From: an uncultured Polaribacter sp.
GTDB taxonomy: Bacteria; Bacteroidota; Bacteroidia; Flavobacteriales; Flavobacteriaceae
DNA: 64,000 nt
Assembly (NCBI RefSeq): GCF_947501385.1
Contig: NZ_CANMVP010000004.1
Coordinates: 143,890-207,889, forward strand
Direction: 5' to 3'
Shown here: piece after piece, positions 1-9,321 of the stretch
How positions within the stretch are numbered: position 1 is the first letter of the stretch
How the letters are laid out: each line of letters opens with the position of its first letter
Notes under the pieces: model-generated
Seen by the model: only the letters and a program-made list of their open reading frames with translations
Told to the model about the DNA's origin: nothing
Database searches by the model: none
Position numbers and translations under genes: made by a program

Positions 1-1
1 C

Positions 2-499
2 ATTCGATATCCAAAGGAAATTCCTGCTGGTAAACGTAATTCCGATTTGATAGAAAATGCTGATTTCTCAGCACTTTTTGCAGACTATGCAGGTCTTGAT
101 TATCCAGAAACTATGCAAGGGCGTAGCTTCCGCGAAAACTTAAAAGGAAATACTCCAGCAGATTGGCGAAAGTATGGCTATTATCGTTATTGGGACCACT
201 CTAAAGACCGCCCAGGGCATTTTGGGATTAGAGGAAAACGATACAAACTGGCTTTTTTCTATGGAAACGGACTTAAAGTAAATGGTTACACTAAAGAAAA
301 TCAACCTACAAAATTCTGGGATTTTTTCGATTTAGAAAAAGACCCTAACGAAACCCATAATGCATATAGCGATGCCGAATATCAAGATATCATCAAGGAA
401 ATGAAAGTAGAAATTTTAAAACAACGCGATATGCTTGGTGACACCGATGCTGATAACGAAGAAATATTACAAATTATAGAAAACCACTGGGACATTTAA
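2..499 (+). CDS. Sulfatase, C-terminal part (cut by window edge)
   Basis: This is the last part of a family S1 (arylsulfatase-type) sulfatase whose start lies upstream of the window. The reading frame is open from base 2. The TTG at position 47 is internal, not a start. The text DYAGLDYPETMQGRSF near the start of the visible part and the closing block (FWDFFDLEKDPNETHN) are typical of the C-terminal subdomain of S1 sulfatases, where the chain describes the wild-type 'DLxxDPxExxN' turn. The catalytic CxPSR motif would lie upstream and cannot be checked. The enzyme would remove sulfate esters from a glycan in the periplasm or at the cell surface. The next gene (GH95) begins 1 base after the stop, so it is the upstream member of the same operon. 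Confidence in the family is high; the substrate is unknown. Confidence 0.85.
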   Translation: MRYPKEIPAGKRNSDLIENADFSALFADYAGLDYPETMQGRSFRENLKGNTPADWRKYGYYRYWDHSKDRPGHFGIRGKRYKLAFFYGNGLKVNGYTKENQPTKFWDFFDLEKDPNETHNAYSDAEYQDIIKEMKVEILKQRDMLGDTDADNEEILQIIENHWDI

Positions 500-500
500 G

Positions 501-2837
501 ATGACTTATTCAAAATATTTGCAACATATAACTAAAGGCATACAAATAGGATTATTATGTGTTCTGTTTTCGTTTTGTTCAAACCCAAAAGAAAAAGCGA
601 AAAAAGACCATTTCAAATTATTTTATACCGTATCTGCTGAGAAATGGACAGAAGCTTTGCCCGTTGGAAACGGAAGTTTAGGAGCTATGATTTATGGAGG
701 TGTAGAAAAAGAACACATTCAATTTAATGAAGAAACGTTGTGGGAAGGCAAGCCACACGATTATGCACATAAAGACGCTTATAAATATCTAGATACAATA
801 CGACAGCTATTGGCTGACGGTAAACAAAATGAGGCTACAAAACTGGCTAACAAAGAATTTATGAGTGTGCCACTTAGACAAATACATTACCAGCCATTTG
901 GCGATTTATATATAGATTTTCAAGGACATGAAAACTATTCAGGGTATATAAGAGATTTAGATATTGAAAATGCAATTGCTACGGTTTCATATAAAGTAGA
1001 TGATGTTAAATACAAACGTGAAGTTTTTTCAAGTTTTCCAGACCAAGCCATGGTAGTACATTTAACAGCTAATCAATCAAAAGCTTTACATTTTGAAATC
1101 TGGTTGGATGCTATTCATGAAGACAAACAACTTATAACAAATGGTAATTCCCAAACGCTTGGAGTAAAAATAAAAGATGGTGTTTTAAAGGGCATTTCTA
1201 CAATAAAAGTAGATACCGATGGGGTTGTGAAAGTTGAAGATGGCAAGCTAAAAATAGCAGAGGCATCAAAGGCAACAGTATATTTATCCGCTGCAACTAA
1301 TTATGTGAATTTCAATGATGTGTCTGCAAACCCTAATCAAATCGTAAAAGAAAGTTTAAGTAAGCTAGAAGGAACAGCGTATGAACAGATAAAGGAAAGC
1401 CATATAAAGGATTATCAAACGTTGTACAACCGTTTTCAAATTGATTTTGGAGATAATGGCAAATCAAAATTAACAACAGATAAAAGAATTTTTGATTTTT
1501 GGAAAAATGCAGATGACCCGCAACTTATCTCGCTTTACGTTCAATACGCACGTTATTTAACAATAGCTAGTAGTCGTCCAGGAACTAAACCACCAACGCT
1601 TCAAGGCCTTTGGAACGATAAAATAAAACCGCCATGGTTCAGTAGTTATACCACCAACATTAATCTAGAAATGAATTATTGGCCTGTAGAAGTTGCCAAT
1701 TTAAGCGAGTGTCATGAACCCTTGTTCGATTTTATTGAAGATTTATCAAAAACAGGGGAAAACGTGTCGAAAGAACATTATGATGCTAAGGGGTGGATTG
1801 TGCATCATAACGTAGATATTTGGAGAGGCGCAGCACCGGTAAATAATGCAAATCATGGTATTTGGCTTGGCGGTGGTGCGTGGTTATGTTCGCATATTTG
1901 GGAGCATTATTTGTTTACAAAAGATGAAAAATTCTTAAAAGAACGCTACCCATTAATGAAGGAAGCTGCTGTTTTTTATGCAGATTTTCTTTATGAAGAC
2001 CCAAAAACTGGCTATTTAATCAGTACACCGTCAAATTCTCCTGAAATTGGCGGTTTGGTTTCAGCACCAACTATGGATCATCAGTTGATAAGGGCTTTAT
2101 TTAGAAGTGTTGTAGTGGCTTCTAATATTTTAGGTGAAGATGAAAGTTTTTCAAAAAAATTACAAGCGATGATTCCTAAAATCGCACCTAATAAAATAGG
2201 CAAACACGGTCAGTTACAAGAATGGCTAGAAGATAAGGACGACCCAAATAGTCATCATAGGCACGTATCTCATCTTTGGGCAGTATATCCTGGTAATGAA
2301 ATCAATTATGAGGAAACACCGGATTTAATGAAAGCTGCAAAACAATCCTTGGAATACCGAGGCGATAATGGTACAGGTTGGAGTTTAGCTTGGAAAGTAG
2401 ATTTCTGGGCACGTTTTAAAGATGGAAATAGAGCATATAAACTATTAAACATTTTATTAAGTCCCGCTGAAATTCCTGAACGAAAAATTAGAGGTGGTTC
2501 ATATCCAAACTTATTTGATGCACATCCACCATTTCAAATAGATGGCAATTTTGGTGCAGCAGCAGGTATTATCGAAATGTTAATTCAAAGCCATTTAGGC
2601 AAAATTGAAATTTTACCAGCATTACCAGATGCATTACCAAACGGAAATATCTCGGGAGTTTGCGCAAGAGGCGGTTTTGAGTTAGCGTTCGAATGGAAAA
2701 ATGGGGTTTTAAAGTCAGTAGAAGTTTTATCTAAAAATGGCGAAAAATGTACATTGGTTTACAAAGATAAAGTCATTGAATTTGATACTGAAAGTGGCCA
2801 AACGTATAAGTTTGATGAATTATTGAATAAGAAATAA
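501..2837 (+). CDS. GH95 alpha-L-fucosidase (or alpha-L-galactosidase), lipoprotein
   Basis: A 778-residue glycoside hydrolase of family 95. Enzymes of this family invert and release terminal alpha-1,2-linked L-fucose or L-galactose. A hydrophobic signal ends in a lipobox (FSFC, Cys26), which suggests an outer-membrane or periplasmic lipoprotein. The N-terminal domain opens with WTEALPVGNGSLGAMIYGG. The catalytic residues of the family are all visible: the paired asparagines N386 and N388 in TTNINLEMNYW, the general acid E574 in GQLQEW, and the aspartate D681 in PPFQIDGNFG. Length is normal for the family. It follows the sulfatase by 1 base and precedes another sulfatase by 21 bases, so desulfation and defucosylation are probably coupled. 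Fucose versus galactose specificity cannot be decided here, but the fucose catabolic genes in the same window favour fucose. Confidence 0.93.
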   Translation: MTYSKYLQHITKGIQIGLLCVLFSFCSNPKEKAKKDHFKLFYTVSAEKWTEALPVGNGSLGAMIYGGVEKEHIQFNEETLWEGKPHDYAHKDAYKYLDTIRQLLADGKQNEATKLANKEFMSVPLRQIHYQPFGDLYIDFQGHENYSGYIRDLDIENAIATVSYKVDDVKYKREVFSSFPDQAMVVHLTANQSKALHFEIWLDAIHEDKQLITNGNSQTLGVKIKDGVLKGISTIKVDTDGVVKVEDGKLKIAEASKATVYLSAATNYVNFNDVSANPNQIVKESLSKLEGTAYEQIKESHIKDYQTLYNRFQIDFGDNGKSKLTTDKRIFDFWKNADDPQLISLYVQYARYLTIASSRPGTKPPTLQGLWNDKIKPPWFSSYTTNINLEMNYWPVEVANLSECHEPLFDFIEDLSKTGENVSKEHYDAKGWIVHHNVDIWRGAAPVNNANHGIWLGGGAWLCSHIWEHYLFTKDEKFLKERYPLMKEAAVFYADFLYEDPKTGYLISTPSNSPEIGGLVSAPTMDHQLIRALFRSVVVASNILGEDESFSKKLQAMIPKIAPNKIGKHGQLQEWLEDKDDPNSHHRHVSHLWAVYPGNEINYEETPDLMKAAKQSLEYRGDNGTGWSLAWKVDFWARFKDGNRAYKLLNILLSPAEIPERKIRGGSYPNLFDAHPPFQIDGNFGAAAGIIEMLIQSHLGKIEILPALPDALPNGNISGVCARGGFELAFEWKNGVLKSVEVLSKNGEKCTLVYKDKVIEFDTESGQTYKFDELLNKK

Positions 2838-2858
2838 TTTTTTAAAAAATGTGGTATA

Positions 2859-4223
2859 ATGAAGTTGATTATAGGTTTTTTAGCTTTCTTTTTAGGTAGT
2901 GCTTTTTTAGTAAGAGCTCAAAATGAAAAGCCGTCGAATCCAAACGTAATTATTTTTTTTACAGACGACCAAGGCTATCAAGATGTGGGTGTTTTTGGGT
3001 CACCATTAATTAAAACACCAAACTTGGATAAAATGGCAGCAGATGGTATAAAATTTACCTCTTTTTATTCAGCATCTTCCGTTTGTTCGCCTTCGCGGGC
3101 TGCATTGTTAACAGGGTCTTATCCGCTACGTGTTAGTGTTCCCGTTGTATTATGGCCTAATAGCGATAGTGGTTTGCCAACACAAGAGCTAACCATAGCT
3201 GATATGCTTAAAACAAAAGGCTATGCAACCGCATGTATAGGTAAATGGCATTTAGGTGATAAACCTGAGTTTTTACCAACAGCCCAAGGTTTTGATAGCT
3301 ATTTAGGTATTCCATATAGTAATGACATGTCTGTAAATCCAAATTTTAAAGTAGCAGAAGATGCTGTTTTTAGAGAAGGGATGACCTTAGATAGTTTACG
3401 ATATGCGAAACCTAAGAAATATTTTGTACCACTACTTCGTGATGATGCCGTTGTTGAATATCCAGTGGACCAGACAACACTAACAAAAAGATATACCAAG
3501 GAGGCAATAAGCTTCATTAAAAAAAATAAAGAAGAACCTTTCTTTTTATATGTAGCTCAAACCATGCCACATATTCCGTTATATGCTTCACCAGATTTTA
3601 AAGGTAAAAGTGCACGAGGTTTATATGGTGATGTTATTGAAGAGATTGATTGGAGTATGGGAACCATATTAAAAACCTTAGAATCTTTAGGAATAGATGA
3701 TAATACACTCGTGATTTTCACATCGGATAATGGCCCTTGGAATCTTAAAGATGGACAAGGAGGAAGTGCATTACCGCTAAGAGGCTTTAAGTTTCAAACT
3801 TATGAAGGTGGTATGCGCGTACCTATGATAGCACAATGGAAAGGCAAAATTAAAGCAGGAAGTTTTACAGATAAAGTTGCTTCCACCATAGATTTGCTAC
3901 CAACTATAGCATATCTAACAGAAGCTAAGGTTTCAGAAAAGCCTATGGATGGTAAAAATATTTGGCCTTTACTTTCTGGAAGCAAAAAAGCTAAATCTCC
4001 ACACAGAAAAGATGGTTTTTATTATTATTCAGGCAAGACGCTTGAAGCAATACGAAGAGGTGATTGGAAATTGAGAATCAGAAATGGAGATGTAGAGCTA
4101 TACAATCTTAAAAATGATATTTCAGAAAGTATAAATATAGCATCAACAAACCCGAAAATTGTAAAAAAATTACAAAAAATGATGGATGATTTTGATGCTG
4201 ATTTAAAATTAAATACGCATTAG
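2859..4223 (+). CDS. Family S1 sulfatase
   Basis: A 454-residue type I sulfatase. A signal peptide ends near residue 21 (AQ before NEK), so it is exported. The N-terminal metal-binding motif FFTDDQGYQD (D36, D37) and the formylglycine motif CSPSR (Cys76, to be converted to formylglycine) are both intact. GKWHLG and SDNGP blocks complete the active site. The Cys-type motif needs the radical SAM maturase anSME, which is not in this window. The enzyme hydrolyses a sulfate ester on a sugar; its subfamily and target position cannot be told from sequence reading. It lies 21 bases after the GH95 gene and 1 base before the GH3 gene, so it belongs to the same operon. Confidence 0.93.
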   Translation: MKLIIGFLAFFLGSAFLVRAQNEKPSNPNVIIFFTDDQGYQDVGVFGSPLIKTPNLDKMAADGIKFTSFYSASSVCSPSRAALLTGSYPLRVSVPVVLWPNSDSGLPTQELTIADMLKTKGYATACIGKWHLGDKPEFLPTAQGFDSYLGIPYSNDMSVNPNFKVAEDAVFREGMTLDSLRYAKPKKYFVPLLRDDAVVEYPVDQTTLTKRYTKEAISFIKKNKEEPFFLYVAQTMPHIPLYASPDFKGKSARGLYGDVIEEIDWSMGTILKTLESLGIDDNTLVIFTSDNGPWNLKDGQGGSALPLRGFKFQTYEGGMRVPMIAQWKGKIKAGSFTDKVASTIDLLPTIAYLTEAKVSEKPMDGKNIWPLLSGSKKAKSPHRKDGFYYYSGKTLEAIRRGDWKLRIRNGDVELYNLKNDISESINIASTNPKIVKKLQKMMDDFDADLKLNTH

Positions 4224-4224
4224 A

Positions 4225-6921
4225 ATGCCTGAGAATTTTTTAAAAGTGAGAATAACAAAAACAATTAAATCGGTATGCATCATTGCTCTTGGCCTAAGTT
4301 CAATAGCAATGTCGTATGCTCAAGAGTTGCCATATAAAAACCCCAAACTTTCAACTGAAGATAGAGTTTTAGATTTATTAGGTAGAATGACTTTGGAAGA
4401 AAAGTTCTGGCAAATGTTTATGATACCTGGAGATTTAAGTATTGGTAAAGAAAAGCTTGAACATGGTATTTTTGGATTTCAAATATCTTCAAAAGGGAAA
4501 AATGATAATGCTGCAGAACAAATAATGGATTACGGTTCAACGGGTAGTGCAAAAAAAATGGTTGAAGATATAAATGAAATTCAACGCTATTTTTTAGAAG
4601 AATCCCGTTTAGGTATACCTATAATACCATTTAACGAAGCGTTGCACGGTTTAGCACGAGATGGAGCCACAGCCTACCCACAAGCTATCGCATTAGCGGC
4701 AACTTGGGATACTACTTTGGTTGCAAATGTGGCAAGAGCTATAACTAAAGAAACTAAAACTAGAGGTATCCGACAGATATTATCACCAGTATTAAATATT
4801 GCCCGTGATGTACGATGGGGGCGTACCGAAGAAACGTATGGAGAAGACCCCTATTTAACAACACAAATGGCGATTTCTTTTATAAGTCAGTTTGAAAAAG
4901 AAGGCGTAATCACCACACCAAAACATTTTGTCGCCAATGTAGGTGCGGGTGGTCGTGATAGTTATCCTATTAGTTTTAATGAGCGTTTATTGGAAGAAAT
5001 TTATTTTCCAGCTTTTAAAGCCGTATTTCAAAAAGCTGGTGCAAGGTCAGTCATGACATCGTATAATTCATTAGACGGTACACCATGTACGTCTAATGAA
5101 TGGTTATTACGTAAAAAACTGAAAGACGACTGGGGTTTTGATGGTTTTGTGATTTCTGATGCTGGAGCCACAGGAGGTGCCAATGTATTACATTTTACAG
5201 CAAAAAATTATGCCGAAGCCACAGAAGATGCTGTTGAAGCAGGTTTGGATGTGATGTTTCAAACCAATTACAATCATTATCCCTTATTTTGGGAAGCTTT
5301 TGAAAATGGTATGGTAGATATCAAAGCCATTGATGAAGCGGTCAGCAGAATTTTAAAAGTGAAATTCGATTTAGGTCTATTCGAGAATCCTTATGTAGAT
5401 GTAAAGCAAGCAGCCTTTTGGAACGGACATAAAGACCATCGTGAACTAGCTAGAACTGCAGCTTCAAAATCTATGGTGTTATTAAAAAATGAGAATACTA
5501 TTTTACCTATAAACAAATCGGCAAAAGTTGTTCTTATAGGCTACGATGCTAAAGCAGGACGTTTAGGTGGTTACAGTGGACCTGGAAATAACATTGTTTC
5601 CATGCATGATGGTGTTGTAAATAAAATAGGAAAGGATAATGTGTTGTATGCTTCGGGCGTTTCATTTAAAGAAGAAACCTATAAAGTAATTGCCTCAGAA
5701 TATTTATCGACTACAAAAGATGGTGAAACAGTTAAAGGGTTAAAAGGTAATTATTTTGATAATATAGAATTAAGCGGACAACCAAAAGTGGAACGGATTG
5801 ATAAGCAAGTAAAATTTGGATGGACACTTTTTTCACCACATGAAGATTTGGCTTACGATTGGTTTTCTGCACGATGGACAGGAAAACTAAAAGCGCCTAA
5901 AACTGGGATATTCAATATTGGTATTGAAGGTAATGATGGCTATCGCATGTATTTAGGTGGTAAATTATTTATAGACAATTGGCAAAAACAATCCTACAGT
6001 ACCATTTTAAAAGAGTTTTCACTTGAAGAAGGAAAGGAATACGATATTAAAATTGAATTTTTTGAATCCGCAGGAAATGCAAAATTTAAACTTGTTTGGG
6101 ATGTAAATGTTAAAAATGAATGGGAGCAACAAATTGCTGATGCTGTAGCGACAGCTCAAAAAAGTGATGTAGCAGTTGTAGTGGCTGGTATTCACGAAGG
6201 TGAGTTTCAAGACCGTGCATTGTTAGCACTTCCAGGACATCAAGAAGCCATGATAAAAGCTGTAGCGGCAACAGGCAAACCTACAGTTGTGGTTTTAGTT
6301 GGTGGTAGCGCTATTACGATGGCAAATTGGAAAAATGATGTAGATGGTATACTTATGGCTTGGTATTCAGGAGAAAATGGTGGAAATGGTTTTGCTGACT
6401 TTCTTTTTGGAGATGAAAATCCTGCGGCAAGATTACCAATAACGTTTCCAGTAGACGAAGCGCAATGTCCTTTGTATTACAATAACAAACCAACAGGGCG
6501 AGGTGATAATTATCACAACTTAACAGGGCAACCCTTATTTCCTTTTGGTTTTGGGTTGAGTTATACCTCTTTTGAATATTCAAACCTTGAATTCAGTAAA
6601 AACAATATTAATGCAGATGAAAATATAAAAGTTTCTTGTACTGTAAAAAACATAGGCTCGGTTGATGGAGATGAAGTAATCCAATTGTATATCCGAGATG
6701 AATTAGCGTCGGTTTCAAGACCCATAAAAGAGTTAAAAGGGTTTAAACGCATCACTTTAAAAGCTGGAGAATCAAAAAAAGTAATGTTTGATTTAGGACC
6801 TGAAGAATTGTCGATGTTAGATAAAGATATGAATAGATTAGTAGAAGCAGGTGATTTTAGAATAATGATTGGAGCTTCTTCTAAAGATATTCGTTTAAGA
6901 AAAATTTTAACTGTCAAATAA
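4225..6921 (+). CDS. GH3 beta-glycosidase with PA14 insert
   Basis: An 898-residue family 3 glycoside hydrolase with an N-terminal signal peptide (cleavage near residue 33, SYAQ). The TIM-barrel domain carries RWGRTEETYGEDPYL and KHF (residues 233-235), and the nucleophile is probably D312 in FVISDAGA. A PA14 domain is inserted at about residues 506-628 (GNYFDN to LVWDV), within the second domain, and a fibronectin type III-like domain ends the protein (FGFGLSYTSFEYS onward). PA14 inserts in GH3 enzymes usually shape substrate specificity around the active site. The family contains beta-glucosidases, beta-xylosidases and others, so the exact substrate is open. The start ATG lies 1 base after the sulfatase stop. 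A second GH3-PA14 enzyme of different sequence sits in the opposite operon. Confidence 0.92.
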   Translation: MPENFLKVRITKTIKSVCIIALGLSSIAMSYAQELPYKNPKLSTEDRVLDLLGRMTLEEKFWQMFMIPGDLSIGKEKLEHGIFGFQISSKGKNDNAAEQIMDYGSTGSAKKMVEDINEIQRYFLEESRLGIPIIPFNEALHGLARDGATAYPQAIALAATWDTTLVANVARAITKETKTRGIRQILSPVLNIARDVRWGRTEETYGEDPYLTTQMAISFISQFEKEGVITTPKHFVANVGAGGRDSYPISFNERLLEEIYFPAFKAVFQKAGARSVMTSYNSLDGTPCTSNEWLLRKKLKDDWGFDGFVISDAGATGGANVLHFTAKNYAEATEDAVEAGLDVMFQTNYNHYPLFWEAFENGMVDIKAIDEAVSRILKVKFDLGLFENPYVDVKQAAFWNGHKDHRELARTAASKSMVLLKNENTILPINKSAKVVLIGYDAKAGRLGGYSGPGNNIVSMHDGVVNKIGKDNVLYASGVSFKEETYKVIASEYLSTTKDGETVKGLKGNYFDNIELSGQPKVERIDKQVKFGWTLFSPHEDLAYDWFSARWTGKLKAPKTGIFNIGIEGNDGYRMYLGGKLFIDNWQKQSYSTILKEFSLEEGKEYDIKIEFFESAGNAKFKLVWDVNVKNEWEQQIADAVATAQKSDVAVVVAGIHEGEFQDRALLALPGHQEAMIKAVAATGKPTVVVLVGGSAITMANWKNDVDGILMAWYSGENGGNGFADFLFGDENPAARLPITFPVDEAQCPLYYNNKPTGRGDNYHNLTGQPLFPFGFGLSYTSFEYSNLEFSKNNINADENIKVSCTVKNIGSVDGDEVIQLYIRDELASVSRPIKELKGFKRITLKAGESKKVMFDLGPEELSMLDKDMNRLVEAGDFRIMIGASSKDIRLRKILTVK

Positions 6922-6969
6922 CTAAAACAAGTTGATAAGTAACTTTTAACTATAGATCCTTTTTTGAAA

Positions 6970-9300
6970 ATGAAATTGACGCAAAAATCAAATATAAAAT
7001 TAACACATGTTTTAAGTAATATACTGTTGTGTTGTTTAGTATTTTTTGTGGTTTCATGTACTTCTAAAACACCAGAAAAACAGCCTGTTGATTATATAAA
7101 TCCTATGATAGGTGCTGTTACCTACGGAAAAAAGACAAAAGATGCTCATGGTTTTGGAAAAACTTTTCCAGGCGCTGCAACACCTTTTGGGTTGGTACAA
7201 CTAAGTCCAGATACGTTTACAGGCGGCGATAATGGTTCGGGGTATTCTTATGAACATTCAACTTTAGAGGGGTTCAGTTTTACGCACATGAGTGGTGTGG
7301 GTTGGTTTGGAGATTTAGGTAACTTTTTAGTAACACCAACTACAGGAAAATTAAATACAAACAGAGGTGTGCCAAAAAATCCTGAAGATGGTTATCGTTC
7401 TCGATTTTCACACGATACAGAAGTTACAAAAGCAGGCTATTATGCCGTAACACTTGATGATTATAATGTTAAAGCAGAACTTACTGCGGCACCTAGAGCA
7501 GGAATTATTAGGTTCACATTTCCAGAAAGTGATAGTGCCCGAGTTCAAATAGATTTATCTCGTAGAGTAGGTGGTACGTCAACAGAACAATATATAAAAG
7601 TTGAAAATGAAAATACGATTTCTGGCTGGATGAAATGTCCTCCCGAAGGCGGTGGTTGGGGAGCTGGGGCAGGAAATGCAGATTATACGGTTTATTTCTA
7701 TTGTCAGTTTAGTAAACCTTTAAAAGATTATGGATTTTGGAGTGCTGGTATTCCAGATGTTCCCAGAAAAATGCGTTTTATTAGAAAAGATGACTACCAA
7801 TCAGCAGTAAAAAATGCTCCAATTTTTAAAAATGAAAAAGATATCCAAGGGAAACATATCGGTTTTTATTCAAACTTTAATACCAAAGCAGGTGAACAAG
7901 TATTGGTAAAAAGTGGAATTTCTTTTGTGAATGTACAAGGGGCTAAAGAAAACCTAGAACACGATATAAATCATTGGGATTTTGATAAAGTAAAAGAGCT
8001 AGCTCGTAATATGTGGAGTGATGCTATAAAAAATGTCACCGTTTCAGGAGGTACAGAAGCGGAAAAAACTATTTTCTATACTGCTTTATATCATACCATG
8101 ATTGACCCTAGAACATTTTCAGATGTTAATGGGAATTATATAGGAGCCGACAAAAAAGTACATCAAACAAAAGATTTTACGTACCGTACTATTTTTAGTG
8201 GTTGGGATGTATTTCGTTCACAATTTCCTTTACAAACGCTTATCAATCCAACATTAGTAAATGATGAGATTAATTCATTGCTACAAATGGCGGAATTAAG
8301 TGGTAGGGATTATTTACCCCGTTGGGAAATGTTAAACTCATATTCAGGTTGCATGTTGGGTAATCCAGCAGTTATTGTGATTAATGATGCGTACCAAAAA
8401 GGAATCCGTAACTACAATATTGAAAAAGCATTTCAGTATGCTTTAAATACAGTTAATAATACTGGAAATGGAGCTTTAGGATATTCAAATAATCATATTT
8501 CTAAAACCTTAGAATATGCTTATTCAGATTGGGCTTTGGGAACATTTGCGACGGCATTAAATAAACCAGAAATAGCAAAAGAATATCTTCAAAAAAGTAA
8601 AAACTATACCAATATTTGGAATGAAGAAGTCGATTGGTTTCGTGCAAAAGACAGCTTGGGAAATTGGTTGGAATGGAAAGGAAAAACGGTTCACGGACAA
8701 GGTTGTATTGAAAGTAATCCCTATCAACAAGGTTGGTTTGTTCCACATGATATTGAAGGTTTAAAAACGTTGATGGGAGGTGAAGAAGCTTTTAAAAAGG
8801 AACTTATTTCATTTTTTGAAAATACTCCAGAAGATTTCCTTTGGAATAACTACTACAACCACCCAAACGAACCCGTACACCACGTGCCGTTTATGCTAAA
8901 TAAAGCAGGTGTACCACATTTAACCCAAAAATGGACACGTAAAATATGTGCTGATGCATACGGAATAGGACCTTACGGGTTATGTGGTAATGAAGATGTA
9001 GGGCAAATGTCTGCGTGGTATGTGTTGGCAGCTATGGGCATTCATCCTATAGCTCCCGGAGATAATAAATATCAAATAACAAGCCCAGTTTTTAATGAAA
9101 TTGAAATCAATTTAGACAACGATTATTATTCAGGTAAAACCTTTAAAATTAGAGCAAATAACAATTCAAATGAAAATATATACATACAATCTATGACTTT
9201 GAATGGCGAACCATTAAACCGATTTTGGATAACTCATGAAGAAATTACAAAAGGTGGTATTTTAGAAATGGAAATGGGTTCAGAGCCAGTAATTAAATAA
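6970..9300 (+). CDS. GH92 alpha-mannosidase, lipoprotein
   Basis: A family 92 calcium-dependent exo-alpha-mannosidase of 776 residues. I place the start at the ATG at 6970; the frame is also open from a TTG two codons earlier, which is a less likely start. The signal sequence ends in a lipobox (VVSC), so the protein is probably a lipoprotein. The family opening is clear (VDYINPMIG, then FPGAATPFGLVQLSPDT). The general-acid motif HPNEPVHH carries glutamate at about residue 634, and the base and metal region reads GNEDVGQMSAWY (Asp near 676). Family 92 enzymes remove alpha-1,2, -1,3, -1,4 or -1,6 mannose from N-glycans and mannans; linkage cannot be assigned here. It stands 48 bases after GH3 and 21 before GH29 in the plus-strand operon. 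Confidence 0.94.
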   Translation: MKLTQKSNIKLTHVLSNILLCCLVFFVVSCTSKTPEKQPVDYINPMIGAVTYGKKTKDAHGFGKTFPGAATPFGLVQLSPDTFTGGDNGSGYSYEHSTLEGFSFTHMSGVGWFGDLGNFLVTPTTGKLNTNRGVPKNPEDGYRSRFSHDTEVTKAGYYAVTLDDYNVKAELTAAPRAGIIRFTFPESDSARVQIDLSRRVGGTSTEQYIKVENENTISGWMKCPPEGGGWGAGAGNADYTVYFYCQFSKPLKDYGFWSAGIPDVPRKMRFIRKDDYQSAVKNAPIFKNEKDIQGKHIGFYSNFNTKAGEQVLVKSGISFVNVQGAKENLEHDINHWDFDKVKELARNMWSDAIKNVTVSGGTEAEKTIFYTALYHTMIDPRTFSDVNGNYIGADKKVHQTKDFTYRTIFSGWDVFRSQFPLQTLINPTLVNDEINSLLQMAELSGRDYLPRWEMLNSYSGCMLGNPAVIVINDAYQKGIRNYNIEKAFQYALNTVNNTGNGALGYSNNHISKTLEYAYSDWALGTFATALNKPEIAKEYLQKSKNYTNIWNEEVDWFRAKDSLGNWLEWKGKTVHGQGCIESNPYQQGWFVPHDIEGLKTLMGGEEAFKKELISFFENTPEDFLWNNYYNHPNEPVHHVPFMLNKAGVPHLTQKWTRKICADAYGIGPYGLCGNEDVGQMSAWYVLAAMGIHPIAPGDNKYQITSPVFNEIEINLDNDYYSGKTFKIRANNNSNENIYIQSMTLNGEPLNRFWITHEEITKGGILEMEMGSEPVIK

Positions 9301-9321
9301 AAAAAACAGTAAAAAATCAAT

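Noticed and set aside
6561..6917. 118-codon minus-strand open frame inside the first GH3 gene
   Set aside because: It is antisense to the conserved fibronectin-like domain of GH3; a shadow of its codon pattern.
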